A stretch of 64,000 bases of DNA, taken from assembly GCA_035645555.1 (NCBI GenBank), contig DASQMI010000069.1, forward strand, positions 10,545-74,544. The letters are read 5' to 3'. The translations under genes were made by a program, and so were the position numbers. The notes under the pieces are model-generated. The model saw only the letters and a list, made by a program, of their open reading frames with translations. It was not told the DNA's origin and made no database searches. This DNA is from Lysobacter_F sp035645555 (GTDB taxonomy: Bacteria > Pseudomonadota > Gammaproteobacteria > Xanthomonadales > Xanthomonadaceae). Below, one piece after another: positions 51,257 to 61,206 of the stretch. Position 1 is the stretch's first letter. The number at the start of each line of letters is the position of its first letter.

Positions 51257-53413
51257 TCAGAACGACAGCGTCACGCTTAGGTAGGCCGCGCGCGGCGAGC
51301 CCGGCGAGAGGTTGTTGTCGTTGTGCGCGGAGACGAAGTAGCGCTTGTCGAACAGGTTCTCGACGTTGAGTTGCAGTTGCACGTGCTGGCTCGGCGTGTA
51401 GTAGAGCGCCGCGTCGTAGCGGGTGAAGCTGCGCAGCGTGACCGCGTTGGAGGCCTGCGGGTGGATCGCGCTGCGGTAGATCGCGCCCAGGCCCACGCCC
51501 CATTGCGCGTTGAAGTCGTAGCGGTTCCACAGCGACGCGGTCTGCCCGGCCAGGTTCGCCGGCGTGCGGCCGCGGTCGGCGCCGAACAGGATCTCGCCGT
51601 CCTGCCAGGCGTAGCCGCCCATCACACGCCAGGCGTCGGTGATCTGCCCGGAGATGCCGAGCTCCACGCCTTCGATGCGTTCGCCCTCGCCGAGGATCGA
51701 GCGGGTTGGGTTGGCCGGATCCGGCTGGATCACGTTGTCGCGATGGAGCCGGAACACCGCCGCCGTCAGCACCAGGTCGCGCCTGACGTCCCACTTCGCG
51801 CCGATCTCGTAGTTCTCGTATTCCTCCGGATCGAACGCGCGGTTGCTGGCCGACAGCGAACCCATCTGCTCGCCGGCGCGCGGCAGGTAGGTGATGCCGT
51901 AGCTCGCGTACAGCGCCAGGTTCTCCAGCGGCTTGAAGATCAGCCCCGCGCGCGGCGACCACAGGTCGTCCTCGGTGGTGATCCGCTGGCCGCCGCCCTG
52001 GCGGTTGCGGAAGTCGATCTCGAAGCGGTCGAAGCGCACGCCCAGCACCGCCTGCCACTGCGGCGAGAATTCGATCTGGTCCTGCACGTACGCCGCGGCG
52101 ATGCGCGCTTCGACGGTGTTGTTGGCGTCGGAGCTGCCGTTGTTGGCGAACGTCACCGCGCCCGTGTAGCGCGGATTCGCCACAGGCACGCAGAACGCGG
52201 CCGTGGTGGCAGAAAACGCGCCGTTGCCGTTGTAGCAGAGGTTGGACGGGAACGCGCCGGTCTGGCGGAAGTTCTCGCTGTCCTGGCGTCCGAACTCGAG
52301 GCCGGCGAGCACGGTGTGCTTCACCGCGCCGGTCTGCGCGGAGAAGATCAGGTCCGTCTGGTTGAACAGGTTCTCGCGTTCGGTCGCGCTGCTGTACGCG
52401 CTGAGCGCGACTACCGGCGTACCGGCCGGGCCGGTGCGCAGCGGACCGCCGGCGAACACGTTCTGGTAGAACTTGTCGTAGCGCGCGTAACGGGTGCGGT
52501 TGCGCAACAGCGCGCCGTTGCCGAACTCGTGTTCGAACAGCACGTTCACCGCGTCCATCTCGAATTCGGACGGGCTGAGGCCGGGCGCGCCGAAGTAAGT
52601 GGAGCGGTCGGTGGCGACCGGATAGCGCCGGCCCTCGAATGCGACCGCGTACGACGGCACGCCGCGGTCGGTGACGCGCCGGTCCTCGAAGTGCTCCGCG
52701 TCGACGTGCAGGTGGGTGTTCTCGCCGAGGCGGAACGCGAAGCTCGGGTTGATGCCCCAGCGCTCCAGCTCGAACGCATCACGGAAGTTCTCGCTGTCCT
52801 CGTACAGCCCGGTCACGCGGAACGCGAACGCGTCGCTCACCGCCTTGCCGACATCCACCGTCGCGCGGCGGCGGTCCCACGAACCTACCTGCAGCTTGAG
52901 CTCGCGCGTCGTGTTCCAGTCGGCCTGCTTGGTCACGCGGTTGATCACGCCGCCGGTACCGCCGCGGCCGAACGTCATCGCGTTCGGGCCCTTGAGCACC
53001 TCGACGCGCTCGACGTTGTAGAGGTCGCGGAAGTACTGCATGTCATCGCGCATGCCGTCGACGAACATGTCGGCGGTTGAGGTGTTGCCGCGTAGCACCG
53101 GCGCGTCGCGATGGCCCTCGCCCTGCGCGATGCCGGTGCCGGGCACGTACTGCACCACGTCGGCGAGGCCGCGCATGGCGGTGTCGTCGATCATCTCCTC
53201 GGTCACCACGCTGATCGACTGCGGCACGTCGATCAGCGGCGTGTCGGTGCGCGTTGCGGTACGGCTGGCGTCGGCACGGTAGCTGTCGCGCTGGCCGTGC
53301 ACTTCCACGCGGTCGAGCTCGGTCGGACCCGGCGCGGGCTCGGCGAGGGCGGGGAGCGCAAGGGCGAGCGAGAGGGCGCCGGCGAGCGGCGAGACGGTCG
53401 GTCGACGGGACAT
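51257..53413 (-). CDS. TonB-dependent siderophore receptor
   Basis: 718 aa. Signal peptide (LSLALALPALA), then plug domain: DTPLIDVPQSISVVTEEMID, APVLRGNTSTADMFVDGMRD, NVERVEVLKGPNAMTFGRGG. A 22-strand barrel ends in YLSVTLSF with terminal Phe. There is no N-terminal STN signalling domain. The plug resembles catecholate (Fiu-type) receptors. I start at the ATG at 53413; an ATG three codons upstream at 53422 is possible. A Fur-like box and promoter lie just upstream. Confidence 0.94.
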   Translation of the reverse strand: MSRRPTVSPLAGALSLALALPALAEPAPGPTELDRVEVHGQRDSYRADASRTATRTDTPLIDVPQSISVVTEEMIDDTAMRGLADVVQYVPGTGIAQGEGHRDAPVLRGNTSTADMFVDGMRDDMQYFRDLYNVERVEVLKGPNAMTFGRGGTGGVINRVTKQADWNTTRELKLQVGSWDRRRATVDVGKAVSDAFAFRVTGLYEDSENFRDAFELERWGINPSFAFRLGENTHLHVDAEHFEDRRVTDRGVPSYAVAFEGRRYPVATDRSTYFGAPGLSPSEFEMDAVNVLFEHEFGNGALLRNRTRYARYDKFYQNVFAGGPLRTGPAGTPVVALSAYSSATERENLFNQTDLIFSAQTGAVKHTVLAGLEFGRQDSENFRQTGAFPSNLCYNGNGAFSATTAAFCVPVANPRYTGAVTFANNGSSDANNTVEARIAAAYVQDQIEFSPQWQAVLGVRFDRFEIDFRNRQGGGQRITTEDDLWSPRAGLIFKPLENLALYASYGITYLPRAGEQMGSLSASNRAFDPEEYENYEIGAKWDVRRDLVLTAAVFRLHRDNVIQPDPANPTRSILGEGERIEGVELGISGQITDAWRVMGGYAWQDGEILFGADRGRTPANLAGQTASLWNRYDFNAQWGVGLGAIYRSAIHPQASNAVTLRSFTRYDAALYYTPSQHVQLQLNVENLFDKRYFVSAHNDNNLSPGSPRAAYLSVTLSF

Positions 53414-53456
53414 GGGTTCCATTCCGGGGAGCGGCAGCGGCCGCGTTCGGAAGGAA

Positions 53457-53485
53457 ATGCTAATGAGATCGATTCCTATTTACAA
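53457..53485 (-). promoter_or_regulatory. Promoter of the TonB receptor with Fur-like box
   Basis: On the minus strand TTGTAA (-35) is followed 17 bp later by TAGCAT (-10). The spacer and -10 hold an AT-rich stretch (plus-strand GCTAATGAGATCGATTCCT at 53459-53477) that matches 11 of the 19 positions of the Fur consensus. Fur binding here would block transcription when iron is plentiful. Confidence 0.55.
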
Positions 53486-53529
53486 GCGGGCCGGGCGCTT
53501 GGCCGGCGACGCAGAGTGCGCCGCATCGC

Positions 53530-53847
53530 TCAGTCAGTAGAGATCCACACCGCGCCGTCCTCGACCTTGGTCGGGAACCCGCGCACCGGTGCGTACGCCG
53601 GCGCGCACAGAGGCCGGCCGTCGCGGACGTCGAACTTCGCACCGTGCAACACGCAGACGATGGTGCCCTCGTCGCCGTCGTAGTCGCCGGCCGACAGCTC
53701 GAAGTCCTCGTGCGAGCAGCGGTCCTCGAGCGCGTAGAAGTCGCCGTCGTGATTGAACACCAGCACCGGGACGTCGCCGATCCAGGCGACCTTCATCTCG
53801 CCGGGCAGCAGCTCGCCGGTCGCGCACACGCGGGTCCAGTCGCTCAT
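53530..53847 (-). CDS. Rieske-type [2Fe-2S] ferredoxin (suf operon)
   Basis: 105 aa. Cluster ligands C44-S-H46 (DRCSHED) and C65-V-L-H68 (CVLHGAKFDVRDG) fit the CxH-x17-CxxH Rieske pattern of oxygenase ferredoxins. It has no signal peptide. It is the last gene of the suf operon, 13 bp after the GNAT gene. Related genomes also keep this protein at the end of sufBCDS; the electron partner is not known. Confidence 0.92.
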   Translation of the reverse strand: MSDWTRVCATGELLPGEMKVAWIGDVPVLVFNHDGDFYALEDRCSHEDFELSAGDYDGDEGTIVCVLHGAKFDVRDGRPLCAPAYAPVRGFPTKVEDGAVWISTD

Positions 53848-53860
53848 CGCCGCCTCTGCC

Positions 53861-54418
53861 CTAGAACAGTTTTTCGAGGACCTCGAAGCGCAGATCGCCG
53901 CGCTTGGGAAGGCCGAAACGCGCGTCGCCGTAGGGGAACGGTTTGAACACGCCGGTGCGCCGGTAGCCGCGGCGCTCGTAGAACGCGATCAGCTCGCTGC
54001 GCGAATCGATCACGGTCATTCGCATGGCCGGAAGCCGCCACTCGTCTCGCACCACGCGTTCGGCCTCGGCGAGCAGCCGCTTGCCGATGCCGTCGCCCTG
54101 CAGCGTCGGCCGGACCGAGAACATGCCGAAGTAACCGGCGTCGCCCTCGCGGGCGATGTGCGCACAGCCGACCAGCTCGCGCCGGCCGTCGAGCGTGCGC
54201 TCGGCGAGCAGGATCAGGCTCTGCGGGCCGCGCAGGCAAGCCTGCACCTCATCCGGCCCCGTACGGCGGCCGTCGAGCAGGTCGGCCTCGGTGGTCCAGC
54301 CGGCGCGGCTCGCATCGCCGCGGTAGGCGGATTCCACCAGCGCGACGATCGCATCGACGTCGGATTCGCCAGCGGCGCGGAACGCCAACGGGGCAGCGAG
54401 CGATACCGGCGCGTTCAT
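53861..54418 (-). CDS. GNAT family acetyltransferase (suf operon, distal)
   Basis: 185 aa. GYFGMFSVRPTLQGDGIGKRLL is the acetyl-CoA-binding motif and ELIAFYERRGYRRTGVFKPF the C-terminal motif. The ATG at 54418 overlaps the upstream gene stop (ATGA). Its acceptor is unknown; placement in an Fe-S assembly operon is the only clue. Confidence 0.87.
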   Translation of the reverse strand: MNAPVSLAAPLAFRAAGESDVDAIVALVESAYRGDASRAGWTTEADLLDGRRTGPDEVQACLRGPQSLILLAERTLDGRRELVGCAHIAREGDAGYFGMFSVRPTLQGDGIGKRLLAEAERVVRDEWRLPAMRMTVIDSRSELIAFYERRGYRRTGVFKPFPYGDARFGLPKRGDLRFEVLEKLF

Positions 54419-54699
54419 GACAACGTGTAGGCGAGGTAGCGCAGGTACGGCCACAGCAGGAACGCGAGCAACAGCAACACGACCGGCAGCGCGATCCAGC
54501 CGATCACGCGCAGGTTGCGGCTGGCGCGGTTCTGCAGCGCCTCGGCACGGTCGTTGATTCGTTCGACCCGGTCCAGCTGCGAGCGGGTCAGTTCGAACTG
54601 CTGGCGCTGCAGCGCCAGCGCCTCGTTCGCCAGCGCCAGCTGCTGCCGCTGCTGGTCACGGATCTCGCGCAACAGGGCGGTCGCGTCGGCGTCGTTCAT
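54415..54699 (-). CDS. Small coiled-coil protein with C-terminal membrane anchor (suf operon)
   Basis: 94 aa. Residues about 5-60 are a charged Q/L/R-rich helix with heptad character (LLREIRDQQRQQLALANEA, LTRSQLDRVERINDRAEAL), and residues about 66-86 a hydrophobic segment (WIALPVVLLLLAFLLWPYL). It has GGGGAG before the ATG. I recognise no family. It lies between sufS and the distal GNAT gene, 23 bp after sufS. Confidence 0.75.
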   Translation of the reverse strand: MNDADATALLREIRDQQRQQLALANEALALQRQQFELTRSQLDRVERINDRAEALQNRASRNLRVIGWIALPVVLLLLAFLLWPYLRYLAYTLS

Positions 54700-54722
54700 G
54701 GCCACTCCCCGGGATATGCCGT

Positions 54723-55952
54723 TCAGGCTAGCAGGCGCCGCACCTTGTGCAAGGCGGCCACGAACGCGTCGACCTCCTCGTGGGTGTTGTAGAACGCGAG
54801 CGAGGCCCGGCATGTGGCCGGCACGCCGTAGAACTGCATCAGCGGGTGCGCGCAGTGATGGCCGGAGCGCACCGCGACACCTTCGAGGTCGAGCAGGGTG
54901 GCCAGGTCGTGCGCGTGCGCGCCCTCGACCAGGAAGCTGATCACCGCCGCCTTCTCGCGCGCGCGGCCGAGGATGCGCACGCCGTCGATCGCAGACAGCG
55001 CTTCGGTCGCATGCGCCAGCAGCTCCTTCTCGCGCGCCTCGATCCGCGCCATGCCGATGCCGGTGAGGTAATCGACCGCCGCGCCCAGCCCGGCGAAGCC
55101 GGCGATGTTCGGCGTGCCGGCCTCGAACTTGTGCGGGCCCTGGTTGAACACGGTGCCCTCGAAGCGCACTTCCTTGATCATCTCGCCGCCGCCGAGGAAC
55201 GGCGGCATCGTATCCAGCAGCTCGCGCCGCGCCCATAGCGCGCCGGTACCGGTCGGGCCGCACATCTTGTGGCCGGTGAACGCATAGAAGTCGCAGCCGA
55301 TCGCGGCGATGTCGAGCGCGCGGTGCGGTGCGGCCTGCGAGCCGTCGAGCACGGTGACGATGCCGCGCCGGCGCGCCTCGCGGCAGATCTCGCGGACCGG
55401 GTTGACCGTGCCGAGCACGTTTGACACGTGGGTCAGCGCGAGCAGCTTCACCTCGGGGGTCAGCTGCGCGTACAGGTGCTCGAGATCGAGCTCGCCGTCA
55501 GGGGTGATCTCGGCGACCTTGATGGTCGCGCCGGTGCGTTGCGCGGCCAACTGCCACGGCACGATGTTGGCGTGGTGCTCCATGCGGGTGAGCACGATCG
55601 CATCGCCCGGCTTGAGGGTGGGCAGCGCCCACGAGTATGCGACCAGGTTTAGCGCCAGGGTGGTGCCGCTGCACAGCACCAGCTCGTCCGGTCGCACGTT
55701 GACGAAGCCGGCGAGCTTGCGCCGCGCGCCCTCGTAGGCCTCGGTGGCCTCGGTGCCGAGCGTATGCACGGCGCGGCTGACGTTGGCGTTGTGGCGGCGG
55801 TAGAAATCGTCCACCGCCTCGATCACCGCCGCTGGCTTCTGTCCGGTGTTGGCCGAATCGAGGTAGACCAGCGGTTTGCCGTGGACCTCGCGGGTCAGCA
55901 GCGGGAAATCGGCGCGCACGCGCGACCAGTCGATGGCGGTGGCGTCGTTCAT
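54723..55952 (-). CDS. sufS: Cysteine desulfurase SufS
   Basis: 409 aa, group II class V aminotransferase fold. It takes sulfur from cysteine as a persulfide. YLDSANTGQKPAAVIEAVDD, the PLP lysine in FYAFTGHKMCGPTGTGALW and the persulfide cysteine in RSGHHCAHPLMQFYG are present. SufS of this type normally needs SufE to transfer the sulfur; no sufE gene is in this operon. Start overlaps sufD stop (ATGA). Confidence 0.96.
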   Translation of the reverse strand: MNDATAIDWSRVRADFPLLTREVHGKPLVYLDSANTGQKPAAVIEAVDDFYRRHNANVSRAVHTLGTEATEAYEGARRKLAGFVNVRPDELVLCSGTTLALNLVAYSWALPTLKPGDAIVLTRMEHHANIVPWQLAAQRTGATIKVAEITPDGELDLEHLYAQLTPEVKLLALTHVSNVLGTVNPVREICREARRRGIVTVLDGSQAAPHRALDIAAIGCDFYAFTGHKMCGPTGTGALWARRELLDTMPPFLGGGEMIKEVRFEGTVFNQGPHKFEAGTPNIAGFAGLGAAVDYLTGIGMARIEAREKELLAHATEALSAIDGVRILGRAREKAAVISFLVEGAHAHDLATLLDLEGVAVRSGHHCAHPLMQFYGVPATCRASLAFYNTHEEVDAFVAALHKVRRLLA

Positions 55953-57232
55953 GCCGTTCCCAGCCGCGCGAGCGCGGCATCCAGCACGGGCGCGATGGCG
56001 TCGCGCAGGTCGTTGTCGAGCACCGCAAGCGTCTCGCGGCAGAACGCGGCGGTCAGCAGCGCGCGCGCCGCCTCCGCAGGCACGCCGCGCGAGCGCAGAT
56101 AGAACAGCGAGGTCGGGTCGAGCTGGCCCACGGTCGCGCCGTGCGCCGCCTGGACCTCGTCGGCGTGGATCTCCAGCACCGGCTGGCTGTCGATCTCGGC
56201 ATCGGCCGAAAGCAGCAGGTTCTTGTTCGACAGGTCGGCCGCGGTGCCGTCGGCGCCGGCGCGGATCACGATGCCGCCGTGGAAGACGGTGCGCGAGCGG
56301 CCGGCGCCGAGGCCGCGCCAGGTCAGGTTGCAGGCGGTGTTCGGCGCGACGTGGTCGAACCCGAGCCGCGTATCGAGATGGCGACGGCCGGCACCGAGCA
56401 GCACGCCGTTCGCATCCACCTGCGCGCCTTCGCCCTGCAACGCGACGTTGAGCTCGTGGCGGGAGAACGCCGCGCCGAGTTCGAGGTCGAGCCTTCGGTA
56501 GTGCGCTTCGCGGGCCAGCACGGCATCGGTGCGCAGCAACAGGGTCGCGCCGGGCGCGTCGTCCTGGACGCGGGCGTGCTGCAGGTGCGCGCCGCGGCCG
56601 AGGTGGACGTGCATGACCTCGTTGGCGAGATGCGCATGCGCGCCGCCGGCGATGCGGTGCTCCACTACCCGCAGGGTCGCGCCCGCACGCAGCTCGATCA
56701 GGTGGCGCAGGTGCCAGGCGCGGTCCGCGTCGGACGCGCCGACCAGCACTACGTGCACGGTGCCGGCGTCCACGCCTTCGTCCACGCGCAGCGTCAGCCC
56801 CTCGTCGGCCAGCGCGGTGTTGAGCCGCGCGAACGGCTCGTCCGGGCGTGCAAACTCGCGGGCGAGGAAGTTCACTGCGCGGGGATCGCCGGCCTGCAGT
56901 GCCTGCGATAGCGGCTGCACGGCCATGCCGGGCGGAAGACCGGTCAAGTCGCTCAGTCCGGCTACGAAACGGCCGTTGACCAGCACGATCCGCGGCGCCG
57001 GGATGCCCGCGAGCGACTGCGGGTCGAGCGCCGGCACGTCCTCGACCGGCGCGAACGCGCGCCGCTCCAGCGCCCGCAGTGGGGTGTACTTCCAGGCTTC
57101 GACGCGCGCGTGCGGCAGGCCGTCGCGCAGCAGCGCCTCGAGCGCGCCGCGGCGCGCCGGCCCGAGGCCGGCGGCCTCGCGTACCGGCAGCGCCTCGAAC
57201 GCGGCCGCAAAGGAATCGAGCAACGGGCTCAT
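55949..57232 (-). CDS. sufD: Fe-S cluster assembly protein SufD
   Basis: 427 aa. C-terminal SufBD beta-helix: DTRLGFDHVAPNTACNLTWR, IVIRAGADGTAADLSNKNLLLS, EIHADEVQAAHGATVGQLDP with the conserved histidine, and FYLRSRGVPAEAARALLTAAF. Forms the scaffold complex with SufB and SufC. 1 bp after sufC; overlaps sufS by 4 bp. Confidence 0.95.
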   Translation of the reverse strand: MSPLLDSFAAAFEALPVREAAGLGPARRGALEALLRDGLPHARVEAWKYTPLRALERRAFAPVEDVPALDPQSLAGIPAPRIVLVNGRFVAGLSDLTGLPPGMAVQPLSQALQAGDPRAVNFLAREFARPDEPFARLNTALADEGLTLRVDEGVDAGTVHVVLVGASDADRAWHLRHLIELRAGATLRVVEHRIAGGAHAHLANEVMHVHLGRGAHLQHARVQDDAPGATLLLRTDAVLAREAHYRRLDLELGAAFSRHELNVALQGEGAQVDANGVLLGAGRRHLDTRLGFDHVAPNTACNLTWRGLGAGRSRTVFHGGIVIRAGADGTAADLSNKNLLLSADAEIDSQPVLEIHADEVQAAHGATVGQLDPTSLFYLRSRGVPAEAARALLTAAFCRETLAVLDNDLRDAIAPVLDAALARLGTA

Positions 57233-57233
57233 G

Positions 57234-57991
<758 letters not shown>

Positions 57992-57998
<7 letters not shown>

Positions 57999-58464
57999 GA
58001 TGCGCTCTCGGAAACGGTGGTGACGCCGGCCGACGGGTTCGGCAGGCGATAGCGGACCTCGCCCTTGGCGTCGATCTCGCCGCGCTGCCAACCGGCATCG
58101 CGGTAGAAGCGGTCGGCGCGGGTGTCCGGCGTGGTGCCCAGCGTGACCATCGGCACCTCGTGTGCGAACAGCCAGCGTGTGGCGGTGGCGAGCAGCGCGC
58201 GGCCGATGCCGCGCCCCTCGTGGGCGGGGTTGACGAACAGCGCCCAGATGTCCTGTTCGGGCACGCGGGCGACGCAGAACCCGAGCACGCCGTCGGCGCT
58301 CTCCGCAACCCAGGTGTTGGCGACGCCGGTGTCGCCGAGGCAGGCGCGGTACACCGCCGGTGTCAGCCATGTCGGGTCGGACAGCCGGTTCTCGCGCACG
58401 TCGAGCCGGATGCGGTGCATGGCGTCGATGTCGGCGGCCGTGGCCTCGCGGATGTGCAGCTCCA

Positions 58465-58465
<1 letters not shown>
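57992..58465 (-). CDS. GNAT family acetyltransferase inserted between sufB and sufC
   Basis: 157 aa. IWALFVNPAHEGRGIGRALLATA is the acetyl-CoA-binding motif; DTRADRFYRDAGWQRGE the C-terminal motif. Its start overlaps the sufB stop by one base (TGATG), and its stop overlaps the sufC start by 7 bp (ATGCTGA), so it is translationally locked into the suf operon. Its substrate is unknown. Confidence 0.9.
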
Positions 58466-59925
<1,460 letters not shown>

Positions 59926-59956
59926 ACGGCTGCCTACGGGTTCCGGTCGGGGGCGC

Positions 59957-60415
59957 TCATGCGCCGAGCGGTGATGCGGGCTGCAGCCGCACGTCGATGC
60001 GGCGCGCGGAAGCGGGCGGTTCGAGCATCTGCGCCAGGGTCACGCCGCGCAGCGCCTCGATCACCACGTCGTTGATCCGGCGCCAGTTGGCGCGCACGCC
60101 GCAGCGGCGCTCCAGCGTGCAGTTGCTTTCGTGCAGGCTGCACTCGGTCATGCCGGGCGGCCCCTCGATCGCGGTGACGATCTCGAGCAGGCCGATCGAC
60201 GCCGGCGCGCGCGCCAGCCGGTAGCCGCCGTTGGCGCCGCGGAAGCCTTCGACCAGGCCGGCCTGCGCCAGCGGCTTGAGCACCTTGGCCACCGTCGGCG
60301 CCTCCAGGCCGGCGCGTTCGGCCAGCTCGGCCGCGCTCAGCACCGCCTCGGGCTCGGCGGCGAGCACGGTCAGCACCAGCGTCGCGTAGTCGGTGAGCTT
60401 GGTGACGCGCAGCAT
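59957..60415 (-). CDS. Rrf2 family SUF system regulator
   Basis: 152 aa. Winged-helix N-terminal domain ([40 protein letters not shown]) and a cluster-binding loop with Cys92, Cys99 and Cys105 in [17 protein letters not shown]. Such IscR-like proteins use a [2Fe-2S] cluster to sense iron-sulfur status and repress their own operon. It is the first gene of the suf operon. Known proteobacterial SUF regulators of this group have the same cysteine pattern. Confidence 0.94.
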   Translation of the reverse strand: MLRVTKLTDYATLVLTVLAAEPEAVLSAAELAERAGLEAPTVAKVLKPLAQAGLVEGFRGANGGYRLARAPASIGLLEIVTAIEGPPGMTECSLHESNCTLERRCGVRANWRRINDVVIEALRGVTLAQMLEPPASARRIDVRLQPASPLGA

Positions 60416-60423
60416 GAAGGCAC

Positions 60424-60471
60424 CCGGTTAAATAGGACCGGAATTGTACGCTTTGGCGCGTCCCGATCCAA
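60424..60471 (-). promoter_or_regulatory. suf operon promoter and Rrf2-type operator
   Basis: On the minus strand TTGGAT (-35, 60471-60466) is followed 17 bp later by TACAAT (-10, 60448-60443). Right after the -10 lies a perfect palindrome CCGGT-N8-ACCGG at 60424-60441 with an AT-rich centre, covering the expected transcription start. This geometry suits autorepression by the Rrf2 protein encoded 9 bp downstream. Confidence 0.6.
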
Positions 60472-60556
60472 ACCCGGCGCTGGCTCAACAGTCCGTGATG
60501 GCCGCGGCTGCCGCTTGCGGTCAGACTATGCGGCCGTCTTCCTGTCGAGCCCCGAA

Positions 60557-61048
60557 ATGCCGCGCAAGATCGTCGCCCGTCGCTCCGCCATCCACGGCAA
60601 CGGCGTGTTTGCCCTGCAGCCGATCGCCAAGGGCGAGCGCATCGTCGAGTACAAGGGCCGGCTCCGCACGCACGAGGAGGTCGACCGCGGCGCCACCGGC
60701 GGCATCGAGTCCGGGCACACGTTCCTGTTCACCCTCAACGACGACTACGTGATCGACGCCAACGAGGGCGGCAACATCGCGCGCTGGATCAACCACAGCT
60801 GTGCGCCGAACTGCGAGGCGGTACTCGAGGAACACGACAGCGACCGCCGCAAGGACCGCGTCTTCATCGAGGCCAAGCGCGCGATCCGGCCGGGCGAAGA
60901 GCTGACCTACGACTACGGGATCACGCTCGACGTGCCGCATACGGCAAAGTTGAAGAAGATCTGGGCCTGCCGCTGCGGCGCGCGCAATTGCACCGGCACG
61001 ATGCTGCGTCCCAAGCGCAAGACGACGGACCAGTCGCGCACGCGCTGA
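60557..61048 (+). CDS. SET domain protein lysine methyltransferase-like protein
   Basis: 163 aa. SET domain: RRSAIHGNGVFALQPIAKGE, RWINHSCAPNCEAVL (NHSC at 79-82) and GEELTYDYG at 113-121; a post-SET zinc site is formed by C138, C140 and C145 (WACRCGARNCTG) with C82. These are the motifs for AdoMet and lysine binding. Bacterial SET proteins of this type are found in Xanthomonadaceae and other bacteria; the target is unknown. The ATG at 60557 precedes MPRKIVARRSA. It is divergent from the suf operon. Confidence 0.92.
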   Translation: MPRKIVARRSAIHGNGVFALQPIAKGERIVEYKGRLRTHEEVDRGATGGIESGHTFLFTLNDDYVIDANEGGNIARWINHSCAPNCEAVLEEHDSDRRKDRVFIEAKRAIRPGEELTYDYGITLDVPHTAKLKKIWACRCGARNCTGTMLRPKRKTTDQSRTR

Positions 61049-61206
61049 GCGTGCGACCCGCCGTGCTGGCGGCGCGACGGGCCGTGGCGCGGCCTTCCAT
61101 GCGGGGGCGGATGCGCGCGCCCGCCCCGCGGTTGGCATGACTTAAGCCATTCGGACAGGCGTCGCCCGGCACTTACGCTGGGCGCGACTCCTTCGACGCC
61201 TAGCTC

